The translations under genes were made by a program, and so were the position numbers. A stretch of DNA of 64,000 bases from Aplysia californica (lineage: Eukaryota > Mollusca > Gastropoda > Aplysiida > Aplysiidae), in contig NW_004797825.1 of assembly GCF_000002075.1 (NCBI RefSeq), forward strand, positions 123,466 through 187,465, given 5' to 3'. The notes below the pieces were generated by a model, which worked only from the letters and a program-made list of their open reading frames with translations, searched no databases and had not been told where the DNA came from. Shown here piece by piece: positions 39,202-49,851 of the stretch. The first letter of the stretch is position 1. Each line of letters begins with the position of its first letter.

Positions 39202-42200
39202 TTTCTTTTCTTCTGGACTTTCAGGCCAATAAAACCTGAACTCTCTATAGATGGACTCATCCGACTTTTGAATCTGGTGGAAAGTGATATGCGGGAAGCC
39301 TTTTCACTTGAAGGATACTATCGTTCCTCCTGGCCCGACACTGCCAAGAAAAATGACATCATCAGGTACAAAATCTTTATGGTCATACTGAGCTGAGATT
39401 TGTTTTGTGTTTGAATTGATGTTTTTCATCATTGGAAATGGTTTCTGGCACTGTTTCTTAGTTTTTGAAAAGTGTAAGACTTCCAAATGTGTTTGTTTTT
39501 AGGTGTGATTGAGTGTTGTGCTTGTTTTTGTGTGCTTTTGTACTTAAAAAGGTGATTTTGTGTTTTGTTTTGTATTACTTTATTAGTAGGTTTCTTCAAG
39601 GCACTAGGAAGTCAGTGTTTGAAGCTTGGACATTCTTTTTTGACAATGGCCACCCATATTTTAAACTTCCATAGTATGTGTGTGTGTGCACGTAAAATCT
39701 GTTTGGATGTACATTTTTAAGTAGTTGAGTGTGTGTGTTTGCTTTGAAATTTGTGTGTACATATGTGTGTATGTGCAGAGGTGAGGATATACAGTTGACA
39801 TTGTCTAAGATGGCCACTTGTTGTAAAGGAAAAACGTGGCCATTATAGACAGGTGGACGTCTTTCACGGTGTCATTTTAATGTAAAAACAACACAAAGGA
39901 GGTTATGGAAAGTGCCAGTTAGTACTGGTGATTGTCTTATACAGGTGGCCATTGGAGCAGGTTCAACTCTAGATGTATATTTTGCTTCTAAGAGACATGT
40001 TTTTTACACAGGCACTCAAACAGCGGAGATGACCTGAACCATGTCGATGCCAACCAGATCAGTATGGTCATCTTAGAGCAGATTACTTTGATTGTGCGCA
40101 GCCTAAGTGAGAAATGTGTCCTGCCAGAGAACTTGCTACAGGGCAATGTCAGCTCGCTCACTGCATCTAGGCTCAGGTAGTTCTACCTACACCTTTCGTG
40201 TTAAAACATTGTCAGGGTAGTAATTTTTGTGGAAAAACACAAAAAAATGTTGGTTTTTGTTGGTCAAGATTTTTAAAATTTGACGATTGACATTGAAAGT
40301 TTATAGTTTAATCAACCTTTTTAAAATGATTGTTTTGATTATGCTTTGTAAGTTGATTGGAAAGGGGGTGGATGGGGTGGAGAGGAATTGAAACTATTTT
40401 GTAAAGTGACAATTTTGAAATGTCTTTTAGTCTTTTAAAAGATCCCTTTATTTGCAGAGTTGGAAAAAAAATAGACTCATGAAGTAAAGAAATGATGTTA
40501 AATTAGTTTTTGTGGTGTTAATGAGGATATATGTTTATGTTTTTAGCAACACAATTTTTAAAGCTCTTTGTTTTTTTATTTTATTGAAAAGAAATTGGAA
40601 TGCATAAAAAAACATTTTTGGGATTTTTTTCTTTTCAGACAGCATTTATCACCGGAAGCCCAGATAATCTGGGATGCTCTTTTCCATCACTTCCAACAGT
40701 TGGTCAAACACCAAGCCATGGAGCCTCAGGAGTTGTCTGCCATTTTCACACCTTGTCTTGTTGGTGAAGGAGGATCTCAGGACAAGGTGGGGTTTGTTTT
40801 TAAATGGAGATTTTGAATCCTGCCTTCTTACTTAAGGACAAGGGAAAGCCCTCAATGTAAAAAGAAGGGAGGTATTTGTTCTGAACTTAGAGGAAACTGT
40901 TTTTGTCAAATATTGTTCAAGGAATAGCAGTCTTCAATTAATTTTATCTCCTTTAACATTTGAGTGATCTGCAAATCTCAGAAAATTATTTGAAAAAGTG
41001 ATAAGGATTGTGTTTGCATGTAAGAATCTATGCTGAGCTAGAAAAGATGTAGATATTAAGTATACAGATTATAATTTCAGTTAGAGTTTTACTGTACTTG
41101 CAACACAAATAGATGATTTAAGTGCCAAAGATTAGAGGTGTTTCTAGAGAGCAATATACAATGAAAAGAAGGAGGAGAGATAAGGACGATAGATATCTGA
41201 TGGGATACAAGGAGCAAGTCACACCAGAGCACCGGCCAACTACCCACAGATACAAATTAAAATGGTTCATGTTGTGAATAGTTACTTAATTTTTGCCCAT
41301 TTTATTTTGATATTTTCAGGGACACATGTTTATGGTACGGCTCTTAGAAGACTTTAGTATGAACAACCCTGAAATTCTACCCAAACAAAGTTTCAACACT
41401 ATCAGCCCTGCTCAAACTCTGGAAGGATCTGGTAGTTTCATGGATGATGGGAAAGGTAACTGCCGTTCTTCTTTGCTGAGACAAATTCTCAAAAAACTTA
41501 TATGGTTCACTTTTTGGACTCCTGAATTATTGATTTTAAATTCGCATTCAAGATTGCATTATAGTCATCAGCATGAAGGTTATTAATCTCCTGAGATCCT
41601 TTTGTGGCTCAAACATTTGATTCTGAAGGATTTATTTGTCATAAGCCTCTTTTTATTTTGGCTACTCAGTGCTTCCCACCAGCACCTCTGTTGAATTGAT
41701 TGCAAGCAAAAGATATTAGTTTGGTTATTAGAAGAACAAAACATTTTTACCAGCTGTTTTCTTTTTTCTGTTGAGATGTGGTATCCCACAGGTAGGGTTG
41801 AAGCAATTGACCTCTTAAATGTCTAAACTGTATTTAAAGGGATACAAACATGTACAATAATTTAAAGTCTATTACTTATCTGCAGACATCTACTATTCTG
41901 AGCATCTCCTTCAATTTCTTAAACTTTGACAAGTTTCATTTGCTTTTCCTCAGTGCCGCCACTCAAATTTGGAAGTCTACTGGATAAACCCCTGAGTGAT
42001 GATGAATCCAGCTATGTGAAATCTAGTCTACCTCGGGATCCAACACCTCTCAATGGTAACAATGGCCTAGTATACTTTAGTTGGGAGTTGAGATATACTT
42101 CATGGGAGATTGTTAATTTTTTTTTCTTTTTTCTTTTCAATTTCCGTTCTTGGTATCAGTAGTTTTTGTGCAGTGTAATAATGATGTAATGTTAAGCAGT

Positions 42201-45200
42201 ATTCACTGAAAGATATAAGTACTGTACTCTGATCATTTGTTAACAACCATATAGCAATCTCTCTCTCTCTTGCCCTTTTTAATTTATGTCCCGTGCATCC
42301 TTTTCTAGCTGTTTCCATGATGTCTCCGCCTTTTCCATTTCTGCTTCTACCGCTTGCCTCCATGTCTTCTCTGGTCTTCCTTTCTTACGTTTTCCTTGTG
42401 GATTCCAAGTCAAAGCCTGTCTGATGATGCATGTCGGGGGTCTTCTCAGGGTATGCCCAATCCATTTCTATTTCTTCACCTGTATGTCTTCCTTTACTGG
42501 CCTTTTGCTTGTTCTTTCCCACACTTGAAGATTTGTTGCTTGATCGTACCACTTGATCCCCACTATCCTTCTTAAGCATCCATTTATGAAGCTCTGCAGT
42601 TTCCTTGCTCATATAGCAATGGTTTACCTCAAAAAGTTGATTACATTTGTGACAAAACAACTAATTATTACTCTCACGAATCTAGTTCTTTAATTCTTCT
42701 CATGTATGTATTGTAATAACAGCTTGCAAATGTTTTAAAATGTATTTCACACATCTTTTACTTTCATGAATCTAGCTCTTTAACTTGCCTCTTGTATGTG
42801 TTGTAATAACAGCTCACAAATATTTCTTAATGTATTGTCACACTTTACTGTAGAAACAGAAGCCTACAAGAGCATGCTGTCTACGGGTGCCCGTTCTCAG
42901 ATGAGGCGTCAGTCATCTGGTCCGGATGATACTGATGATGATGTGGAGAAGCAGATTGCCACAGTTCTGACCCAGAAGCCTGGGTGTGTATGCATTGTCT
43001 CTCTGCTTGGTGCTCCCTGTTTTGAATTGAGCTGATGTGTTATTTACAACAAATTGGCACAAAAGTCACCTGCAGCAATTTAGAATAATAGAACAGTTGT
43101 TTTTTTAGCAGAGGTTTTACTGCGCTCGCAACTTGAGCGCCAAGAGGTGGATGTTAACAGAGAAGCCCTCAGGGAATCAGGCTTACTCTGCTCACCTCTC
43201 TAGTTTCAGCAGCCCAAAGTCTACTTCGACTATCAAGGCACCCCGGAAATAGCAGGTCACAAGAGTGTGACAAATAGAAAAAGAAGTAGAGGAAAAAAGA
43301 CGAGGTAAAGAAACTTCAGTCAGTGATGATGCCTTGCGGCTGCGTTTCGGGGGGGGGTTAATAGAAGAATATTAACATTGAGAAAAGCAGAAGGAAGGCA
43401 TCATCATCATTGCCTTTCTCACCGTGCACCAGGGTATAGGCCACGAGCAAACACCTTCCACCTTTCTCTATCCTGGACTAGCCTTTTGATGTTATTCCAT
43501 GTTAGAAGGAAGGCACTACATGAAAAACCCAACAGCTACCATATTCTTAGTGATATAATTCTCCCTGATATCGTACATATACTGACTACATGATCCTTTC
43601 CACAATTTTTCTAAAGTATTGATGAGTGCAGAAAAAGTAAGTGAAAACCCCCCCTGGAATTTAGCTTGACTTTGTCTTGTGGGGTGGAGATTGGAAACAC
43701 CAGAGTTCAAGTTTGATCTGAAAAGTTTTTATTGTTTGTAAACTGAAGGTAGTGACATTCTTACCAGTTCGAAGTAAAACAATTTTGTATTGAAAATGAC
43801 TAGAACTAATATAAAGTTGAAATGTTATCTTTTAATTTTAGTAAGAGTTTTACAGCACATGCAACACAATAAGGTCATATAAGTGCCGAAGATTAGAAGT
43901 GTTACAAGAGAGAAACAAACACAAAAACGAAGGAGAGAAAGGGACGAAAGATGTTTGATAGGAAAGAAGGAGCAAACCACTCCAGAGCATCTGCCAACTG
44001 CCTGCAAAATGTTATCTTTGAGAATAAATTCTCTTTGTGCTTATGTGATAATAATAGAATATTATTATGCTTGACATTTGCCGATAGAAGTATCTTCTAG
44101 GTTCTATAAACAAGCATAGTTTTTATTTTTATTACTTTTGAGCAGTATCAGATGGAGTCTCGACTGGTAAGTGCTAAATCAAGCGCAAAGATACAATTAT
44201 TCCAAAATATTTTTAATACCATACTTGGAGTTGTTTTAGCCTTGCACTTCCGGTAAAATATATCCTTATATTTCACACGTGAAATATAGGCTAGCCCTAA
44301 GCTGACGATATCTCACACGTGAAATATAAAAATTTGCACAAATTACTGCGTGCAATATATTCGCCTTCTAGGCTAACCTTCTGTAGCTAAAGTAGATCTA
44401 TAGACTTGAATCATAGTAGATATCTAGGCCTATTCCTAGACCAAGCAATGTTTTGGCAGCCTCTCCCCCCCCCCCCCCCTCGTAGAAAAACTTTGTTGCA
44501 AAACGTGCGCACCATAGGCACCTAAATGAAGTGCCAAACACCAGTCTCCCACAGTCCCTATAGTAGAGAGTAGGCACAGTTCTTTACGTTGGCCTTAATT
44601 TTGTTCCAAATTGAGCCAAATGGTGCGCACCATAGTAACACGCGATTACGTCAGAGTGCGGCAATGTATTTTAGTGCAATGCACAAGTCTATGCTAGCAA
44701 ACGACCTAGATCTAGATCTAGCCTTTGATTTGTTTTGGTTGCAAAGTTTAAAATCAAAGTCATCTCTATTCTCACGACAACATGTCATTTGAATGCAGTT
44801 TCTTAATCTTTCAACTTTTGAATTGTACGTTTTCTGCTTGCTTTGCTTACGCTTACGTCATTGTTGTTTTATTTGAGGTTTATTTTGCGGACGGAGAAAT
44901 AGGCCTACGGATAGCACAATAAAGATCTAAATGAAAACAATCCAGGTTTTTCCAGTCCCCACTCTGACTCCCAAGGAGGTGCAATTTTTTTCGTCACATA
45001 GAACTAGATCTAAATCTAAAACGCTTGAATGGATCTTCTTGTCGAATTAATTGGTTGTTCATTTGAACTTTGTTGGTCCGGATCAAATTTGGCCAGCTGA
45101 TGTCAGTATGGTTTAACAAATTTATTACAATCGTTAAGGTGGCAGACCATGATTCACTCGTTGAAACTTGGGATTACAACTTGGCAATTTCACTCGTAGG

Positions 45201-48200
45201 ATAAATCATGATCTACCACCACAACTCATGTAATAAATTCTTTATCATGTTTACTTTTTCTGTTATTTTACTTGTAGATCTGAGCTCTTAGTTTTAAACA
45301 AGAGATTTGTCTTATTGTATTTAAAGCTGTAAAGGCAATTATTAATGCATTATTTGTGCTTTTAATGTTTTTCAGACCTATGATCTCACCTAAAAGACGT
45401 GTAGAATTGGATGACCCATCAGAAACAAGCTCACAGACACTGCAGACGGCCTCTCATGTCTACGTCCCAACTGCTATGGAGTCCAGGTGATATTACGTAC
45501 ATAATACCAGTTCCTGTTCTTTTGCCTTTCAGTATTTTTATTTCTTTCTTCTGCCTCCTTGTTAAGCATGCTTACCTTTTTTCTCATCCATCTTAATGCT
45601 GTACTCAGCCTTGTGGATCAGCGAATTGTTCAGTTTAGTATTCCCACAGAAAAGCATTTTGTCTCTGCCACAACTTACATTGTATTGTTGATTACCTTCT
45701 CATTCTATAAACATATAAATACTTGTGGCCTTTCTCATGCACATTTATGTAAATATTCCTTTTCTTCATCTCCTACACCCACATTATGTATTATATCTAT
45801 GATTTTTCTCGAGCATATTTAGGTAGTTGTTACTTTCCTTTTCCTTCCCTTAGAAGTCTATGAGTACCTTGCTGTCTTTCTTATGGCTATTTGTAGGATT
45901 GTTACTTTTGTTCTCCTCCTTTAAACATCATAAACGCTTACCTGTGATCCTTCTCATGCTTATTTTTTAAATTGTTAATTTCCTTCTCCTTCCATAAGAA
46001 GCCTCTGCATAACCTGTGGTCTCTCTTATGACTTGTTATAGAATTGTTACTTTTGTTCTTCTCCTTCAAAAACACACATACGCACGCACGCATTTACACA
46101 CACTCCCATGTGTGCCTGCTTTTCTCATACTATTTATGGATTTACTACTTTCCTTCTACTCATTCTGGAAATGTATGTACCTGAGATCTTTTGCTTGCCT
46201 GTTAATTAAATTGTCACTTTCTTTCTCCTTTTTCTCCTCCTTCTCCTTGAAAAGTCACTTATGACGCAGCCTTACACTGAGAAGTCAATATATTTTCTAT
46301 AGGCAGTAAAAATTGTCTACAATGGCCTCCCATTATTGAGGAGAAAAAAGGTTGTCTTTGATAGAAGATGGACATCTTGGACAGTGTCATTCTAATATGA
46401 AAAAATACAAGGGGGAAAGTCGGAAGTGATTGTTTATACAAGTGAAAGTCTTGGATAGGTGGCTGTAAGAGCAGGTTCAAATGTCTCAGTGCTATGTCTG
46501 CATAATTAACAGAAAATCCCCGAAAAGTGTGGTACCAGGTATTATTCTTTATGCAGTATCATTTAATTTACAAGAATGTAGAAAAAATATGCAGGTTTCA
46601 TAAAACACATTTACTGTTTTTATATTGCTAAAGAATATTTTGTTGTCTCCTCAGGCCTATGGGAGGTAATACCAGCAGTGGACAGCCGAAATTTCAAGGT
46701 AAGAAAATTTTACATCATTAGCTCAAAAGTTATTGATGTATGGAGATTATTATTATGAGAGAGATAAAATTCAACCTTTACATTTATAATAAATAGACAA
46801 AGATGGATTGATGTTATACTGCAGCTGCTTCGTATTAACTCCTTTGACCCTCAGGGTCAGTTCGTGCGTTACCGGGCAGTTTTGGATCCCCAGGAACAAA
46901 GAGTAGTGCTAGATTTAGTGGTCAGTTGTATATGATTAGACCCAGTTTGTAAATACTACTTACTATTTCTAAAAAGAAAAGATTTCTTTGTACAGGAAAA
47001 ATATTGCTGAATGTGAATCTGGAATTAGTTTTATGTAGTTCATCTTATAGAAGCAGTGTGCCAAATACATCCCATGATGAACAGCTTTCGTCATCATGGT
47101 CCTCGTGCTTTGCAAGGCATGTCGCACCGTGTATGTCATAGCAGCATCTTGCCTCCTTTTCTGTATAACAAGAAGTGACAAATGGCAAATGTCATGAAGG
47201 GGTTAAATAGATCAGTTGTCCTCATTTATCTTGCTCAATTCATGTAGCCAATTTTATTTTCAAAGATGTCAGAGGGGGCTGTCGCGGCCTAGAGGTTACG
47301 GTGTTCGCCTTTCATTCAAAGGTCCTGCTTTCGAATCCGGGTAGCGATGGAAATGTTTTTCTCTCTAAAATTGTCTCCTTTCACTTCCTTTTTTGCTCTC
47401 TAGCAATGTTCTGTCATCTGCTTCCGTCTTCACTTTCTTCCCCCACCCTCCTTTTCCCCCTTCTCTGGGCTTCTGACTCTTTCTGCAGCCTCTCAACTTC
47501 AACTGCTACTCCTTGGCTTCTTCTAACTGCTGTCTTTCAGCCATGCCCCTGATCTTCTGGTAGGAAAGATCTACACCTAGCTTTCTATCTGGAGGTCCCA
47601 TGAGCAAGTTGCTCATGTTAAAGATCCCTTGCTGGTCTAAAATCGATAAGAGTAGGCCTCGGCCACCACCTGCGCAAAATTAAAAATTTCCTACCAACTG
47701 AAAATGTTTGGTGTGTTCTGCGCGCTCATATGACCTTATGCAGTTGTGAGCGCCGTAAAACACTTACCAAAAAAAAAATGTCAGAGTGGTGGTCATTCTG
47801 CTGGTACAGAACGTAAAAAATGCAAATGCTGTGAACTTGATGAAATATTTTTTAAAGAACATTGTTGATACGATGTGTCCTGATGGTTGGAGGTTCTGAG
47901 CCCTCTGCTATTTCACTTTCTCGTCTCTCTTTTTCCCAGCATTGAATGATATACTTAACATGTCAATGTACCTCTCTTATCCTCCATTGACTCAGATTTT
48001 GGTAATTTTTCTCTTTATAGAAGTTTTACGTCCCCATAAACATCGACACTTTTAGATCATTTAGGAGGCAGGCTGTTCCTGCTTGCCAGGACCTACTCAG
48101 GCTAAGAGGGATACAATGTCCCAGAAGGAAGACAGAGATACTTGATAGAAATGATCCCCACATTAAAATCGAACCCTTGTTTTTTGCATGTAGTGGCAAA

Positions 48201-48619
48201 GTACAAAACCACAACACCACTGATGCCGATATGACTCAAAGACTCCCCTAATAATAAATGAATGAAATGAAATTTGTAATCAGATACTTTAGTTCTTCAG
48301 TGCTAGAACATTTTAAAATGACAAGAAGTCTGGATTTTTTTTTTTAGGGGAAAAAAAAAGCAAAGTTTTCTGACATGGTTAAAACTTTTAGACCCAGGAG
48401 TGTCTACAAGTAAGTATGAATTCAAACAAACATACTATCAAACAAACAATTGGGCGTGCCTCTTTGATTCAGTATTCCTACCACTACAACATTCTGCTGA
48501 TGTTCTTTTCTCAAACAGGGGTGAAGATCAGCTCAGATTTGGATACTGATACTGAGGTGGATGCTGGCATTTTCGGAAGCAGCAAGAGGCCTGAAGATGA
48601 CTTTGACTTTTATGACTGA
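27269..48619 (+). CDS. KIZ: Centrosomal protein kizuna (19 coding exons, complete)
   Basis: Kizuna is a PLK1 substrate that stabilises the pericentriolar material of mitotic centrosomes. Coding exons: 27269-27333, 32516-32578, 33516-33678, 34278-34403, 35843-36080, 36569-36801, 38110-38289, 38346-38539, 39225-39365, 40012-40176, 40639-40786, 41320-41455, 41954-42055, 42854-42983, 45376-45486, 46655-46698, 46855-46920, 48392-48409, 48519-48619. Phases agree throughout and the total is 2424 nt (807 aa; human about 673). Residues 5-97 match the kizuna N-terminal coiled coil ([45 protein letters not shown]). The C-terminus ends in DDFDFYD, like human DDSDDFYD. Residues about 98-330 are low-complexity, rich in Q, S and P; about 365-385 is acidic; about 421-572 is a dense, ordered-looking region. 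The start is the ATG in AAACATGGCG. Weakest joins: exon 7/8 (38289/38346) and exon 17. Confidence 0.9.
28265..28410 (-). mobile_element. tRNA-derived SINE fragment
   Basis: On the minus strand GATGGCCGAATGG (A box) and GCGGTTCGATCCCGG (B box) are spaced as in a tRNA with a long variable arm, followed by a T-rich stretch. The acceptor and anticodon stems do not pair well, so this is a tRNA-like SINE head or a tRNA pseudogene, not a working tRNA. Confidence 0.5.
28756..30392. mobile_element. hAT-like non-autonomous element (copy B) in KIZ intron 1
   Basis: Ends AGGGTTCCTG and CAGGAACCCT, flanked by GCGTACAC and GCATACAC (7 of 8 bases match). Both subterminal regions carry clusters of CTCCTTGAA motifs, at 28770-28875 and 30335-30360, likely transposase-binding repeats. 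The interior is shared in reverse orientation with the element at 327-1654, although the ends differ. Confidence 0.7.
30570..30720. repeat. Three copies of a 25-bp TATATAGGGCCTGCGCGCTT motif
   Basis: Copies at about 30575-30600, 30615-30642 and 30692-30720, each ending in CTTCCCGA or CTTCCCGGGT. They are unequally spaced, so this is not a simple tandem array. GC-rich motifs within AT-rich intron sequence. Confidence 0.75.
30788..30880. repeat. Inverted repeat with about 45-bp arms
   Basis: TTATTATTATTATGTGAAGTGG and GTACACATAGCC on the left match, in reverse complement, GTACGCATAGCCACTTCGAA and TAATAATAATA on the right. Likely a small hairpin MITE. Confidence 0.6.
32961..33050. repeat. (GT)n microsatellite
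   Basis: About 40 uninterrupted GT units in a KIZ intron. The His/Thr and Val/Cys frames it opens are artefacts. Confidence 0.97.
33866..34044. mobile_element. piggyBac-like MITE, 179 bp
   Basis: TTAACCCTTTGAACCCTAA at the left and the reverse complement of TTAGGATTCAAAGGGTTAA at the right match at 18 of 19 positions and both include TTAA. The well-preserved ends suggest a fairly recent insertion, in the intron between KIZ exons 3 and 4. Confidence 0.8.
34510..34905 (+). mobile_element. SINE, family with GCGCTCATATGACCTTATGC tail
   Basis: Runs from CAGTGCCACTGACTG to TTGGCGCCCATATGACCTTA and TGCAGTAAAACCTCTAC. It is the plus-oriented relative of 13420-13790 and lies directly after KIZ exon 4. 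Confidence 0.7.
35216..35247. repeat. (AT)n microsatellite
   Basis: About 15 uninterrupted AT units in a KIZ intron. Confidence 0.95.
38110..38539 (+). other. KIZ: KIZ exons 7 and 8 separated by a 56-nt microintron or a frameshift
   Basis: From the acceptor TTCCTAG at 38103-38109 one frame is open to 38499 ([20 protein letters not shown]). A second frame, from 38346 to the donor GG/GTAAGG at 38539, encodes an acidic stretch ([20 protein letters not shown]) and is the frame needed for the next exon. Joining the frames needs an intron from 38290 (AAA/GTAACT) to 38345 (GTTAACAG), only 56 nt long. A single missing base in the assembly between 38343 and 38499 would do the same. Both give a consistent downstream phase. 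Confidence 0.6.
38965..39197. repeat. Compound (GT)n-(GA)n microsatellite beside KIZ exon 9
   Basis: GT units from about 38985 to 39056, a short bridge, then GA units from about 39115 to 39197. The tract ends only about 28 nt before the exon 9 start at 39225, so the GA array lies next to the branch-point and polypyrimidine zone. Confidence 0.95.
39791..39972. mobile_element. Degraded Tigger-like MITE (GGCCACC family)
   Basis: ACAGTTGACATTGTC with AAGATGGCCACTTGT on the left and ACAGGTGGCCATTGGAGCAG with GTTCAACTCTA on the right mirror the ends of the full element at 49852-50673. A similar relic lies at about 46293-46480. Confidence 0.5.
41085..41255 (-). mobile_element. SINE fragment (GTTTTACTG...AGCAAGTCACACCAGAG type)
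   Basis: Shares GAGTTTTAC, TTGCAACACAA, AAGTGCC-AAGATTAGA and GGAGCAA-CACACCAGAG with the copies at 43843-44005 and 59693-59835. All three are in minus orientation. Confidence 0.6.
42270..42655 (-). mobile_element. Non-LTR retrotransposon ORF2 C-terminal fragment
   Basis: The minus strand encodes a broken frame with [23 protein letters not shown] and [10 protein letters not shown], the tail seen in many animal LINE ORF2 proteins (GKRxxGRPxxTWRR followed by W-x-QLE). It is a fossil in a KIZ intron; the clade is not resolved. Confidence 0.65.
43105..43345 (-). mobile_element. SINE fragment, same tail family as 13420 and 34510
   Basis: AGGTTTTACTGCGCTCGCAA, then TTGAGCGCCAAGAGGTGG, CTACTTCGACTATCAAGGCA and CCCCGGAAATAGCAGGTCAC match the other copies. 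It is shorter at the 5' end of the element. Confidence 0.65.
43843..44005 (-). mobile_element. SINE fragment
   Basis: GAGTTTTACAGCACATGCAA, AATAAGGTCATATAAGTGCC and GAGCAAACCACTCCAGAGCA; the same subfamily as 41085-41255 and 59693-59835. Confidence 0.65.
44270..44330. repeat. Two CACACGTG palindromes 38 bp apart
   Basis: ATTTCACACGTGAAATAT and ATCTCACACGTGAAATAT, each centred on the E-box CACGTG, within a KIZ intron. Whether they bind anything is unknown. Confidence 0.5.
45540..46260. repeat. Degenerate tandem repeat in a KIZ intron
   Basis: At least six decayed units of about 70-95 bp, each combining CTTTCTCATG, ATTGTTACTTT, CCTTCTCCTTC and a CATAAAC-type block. Strongly pyrimidine-biased. 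The open frames here come from this composition. Confidence 0.6.
46835..47206. mobile_element. Candidate piggyBac-like MITE containing KIZ exon 17
   Basis: TTAACTCCTTTGACC at the left and the reverse complement TTAACCCCTTCATGAC at the right, both starting with TTAA, give a 372-bp unit. The end similarity is modest (about 10 of the first 12 bases), so it may be chance. Confidence 0.35.
46855..46920 (+). other. KIZ: KIZ symmetric 66-nt exon inside a TTAA-flanked repeat-like unit
   Basis: Acceptor TTTGACCCTCAG followed by 66 nt encoding [20 protein letters not shown] and a donor G/GTCAGT. Phase 1-1, so it is a cassette that can be skipped. The acceptor lies inside the left end of a TTAA-bounded unit (46835-47206) whose ends resemble piggyBac-like MITE termini, so the exon may be exonised transposon sequence. 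Confidence 0.5.
47281..47775 (+). mobile_element. tRNA-derived SINE, near full length
   Basis: Head: GCGGCCTAGAGGTTACGG (A box) and CTTTCGAATCCGG (B box), with a possible CCTTT/AAAGG anticodon stem. Body: TTAAAGATCCCTTGCTGG. Tail: GCGCTCATATGACCTTATGC with GTAAAACACTTACC and an A-run. This copy shows that the shared tail family has a tRNA-type promoter. Confidence 0.8.
48015..48240 (-). mobile_element. tRNA-derived SINE (second family)
   Basis: The minus strand starts with a tRNA-like head (AAGGGTTCGATTTT as B box) and runs to AAGTGTCGATGTTTATGG. It shares AGGCTAAGAGGGATACAATG and CCCAGAAGGAAGAC with the copy at 60755-60960. Confidence 0.6.
48392..48409 (+). other. KIZ: KIZ 18-nt microexon
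   Basis: Eighteen bases (encoding DPGVST together with the split codons) lie between AACTTTTAG and GTAAGTATG, a strong donor. Phase 1 on both sides, so including or skipping the exon keeps the frame. It lies between exon 17 (46920) and the terminal exon (48519). Confidence 0.6.
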
Positions 48620-48820
48620 TTCATTAAATTGTATTGACAAGTAGAACAGTTGATTGAGACCAAGGTTCTCCGACATGCTTAAAACATTCCATTACAACTT
48701 TCAAGTCTTTTCTTTTGTTCCCTATTAAAAAATCCGTCCACATAGTTTTAGCTTTGCAGATGTTCAACATCTCTAATGTATGCTTATGTGAATTTTGATT
48801 TGGAAAAAGCTGTTTGAATT

Positions 48821-48826
48821 AATAAA
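48821..48826 (+). terminator. KIZ polyadenylation signal
   Basis: Canonical AATAAA about 200 nt after the KIZ stop codon (48617-48619), with TG/T-rich sequence following. A second AATAAA occurs near 48957. Confidence 0.6.
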
Positions 48827-49851
48827 AGGTTTTGTAAAAATATTTTTGTGTTCATATCTATTTGTTAAGTCAATGTGTGGTTCAGTATTATAATTTTGTG
48901 CTTATTTAGATAAATAAGAAACTGTGCAGCATGATATTTTATTAGAATGGCTTTGGAATAAAATTTGAGGATTTAAATACTTAGCCTACAAAGTTTGTGT
49001 CATCCTTGAAGGCATGTTTCAGAAGTTTAATATCATGTGGAGGTCCAATAAAGAGTAATGATTTCAAGTTCTTGAATGTCCAAGACAACATATGTCAAAA
49101 GTTGGTAGCTTATTTATTAAACATTTTTGTTGATATGAAGATGAACTTTCTGAGCAATTCATTTCCACAGCGCCATGAAGTTGTTACTTAATGTAGATAG
49201 TTTTTACATTTTTGTGGAAATCAGACAACGAAGGATCCTGACTTCATGTTCACAAAATGAGTCCATGGTCACAAGACTATTTACAATTTTGTTCCCATTC
49301 TTTTACTAGCAAAAGAAATTGAATGCACTTCGAGTTTCAATACTTTTATTCACCCTCTAAGTGAGCACAAGCTGAGACAATATCATCACAAGGCAAACTG
49401 TAGCACAGATAAAACTTTCATAAATTCTGCTGGGACAAACATTTAATTTTCTGATGCAAGACTGAAGATTGTCCACTCAACGCCAAGGCTTTGACTTAAT
49501 TCAAGTTCCAATGAGGTTAAAAATTACAACAAGAAATACATCAACCAACAATGAGTATTTATCTCATACTCATACAGTGAAAAGACATTGGTGATTTAGT
49601 TTTAGATATTTCTTTAACATTGGGCATACAAGTTAATCACAAAGGAACATATAAAATACATATTCATTGCATTCAACAGAAAAGATAATAATTATCAGAA
49701 ATTTTTAAAAAGTAATAAATTGTGAAGAACTGGTAAGTACAAAGTATTACCAACAAGTCTGCCAATAAATGATTCAAACTGTAAACATTCGCTATGATTT
49801 AATCAATACTGACCATATAAGCATTATTTCTGTCCATATAAATATCATGTA

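Noticed and set aside
45411-46264. Several plus-strand ORFs rich in Leu/Phe/Ser, resembling membrane segments
   Set aside because: Caused by a pyrimidine-rich degenerate tandem repeat within a KIZ intron.
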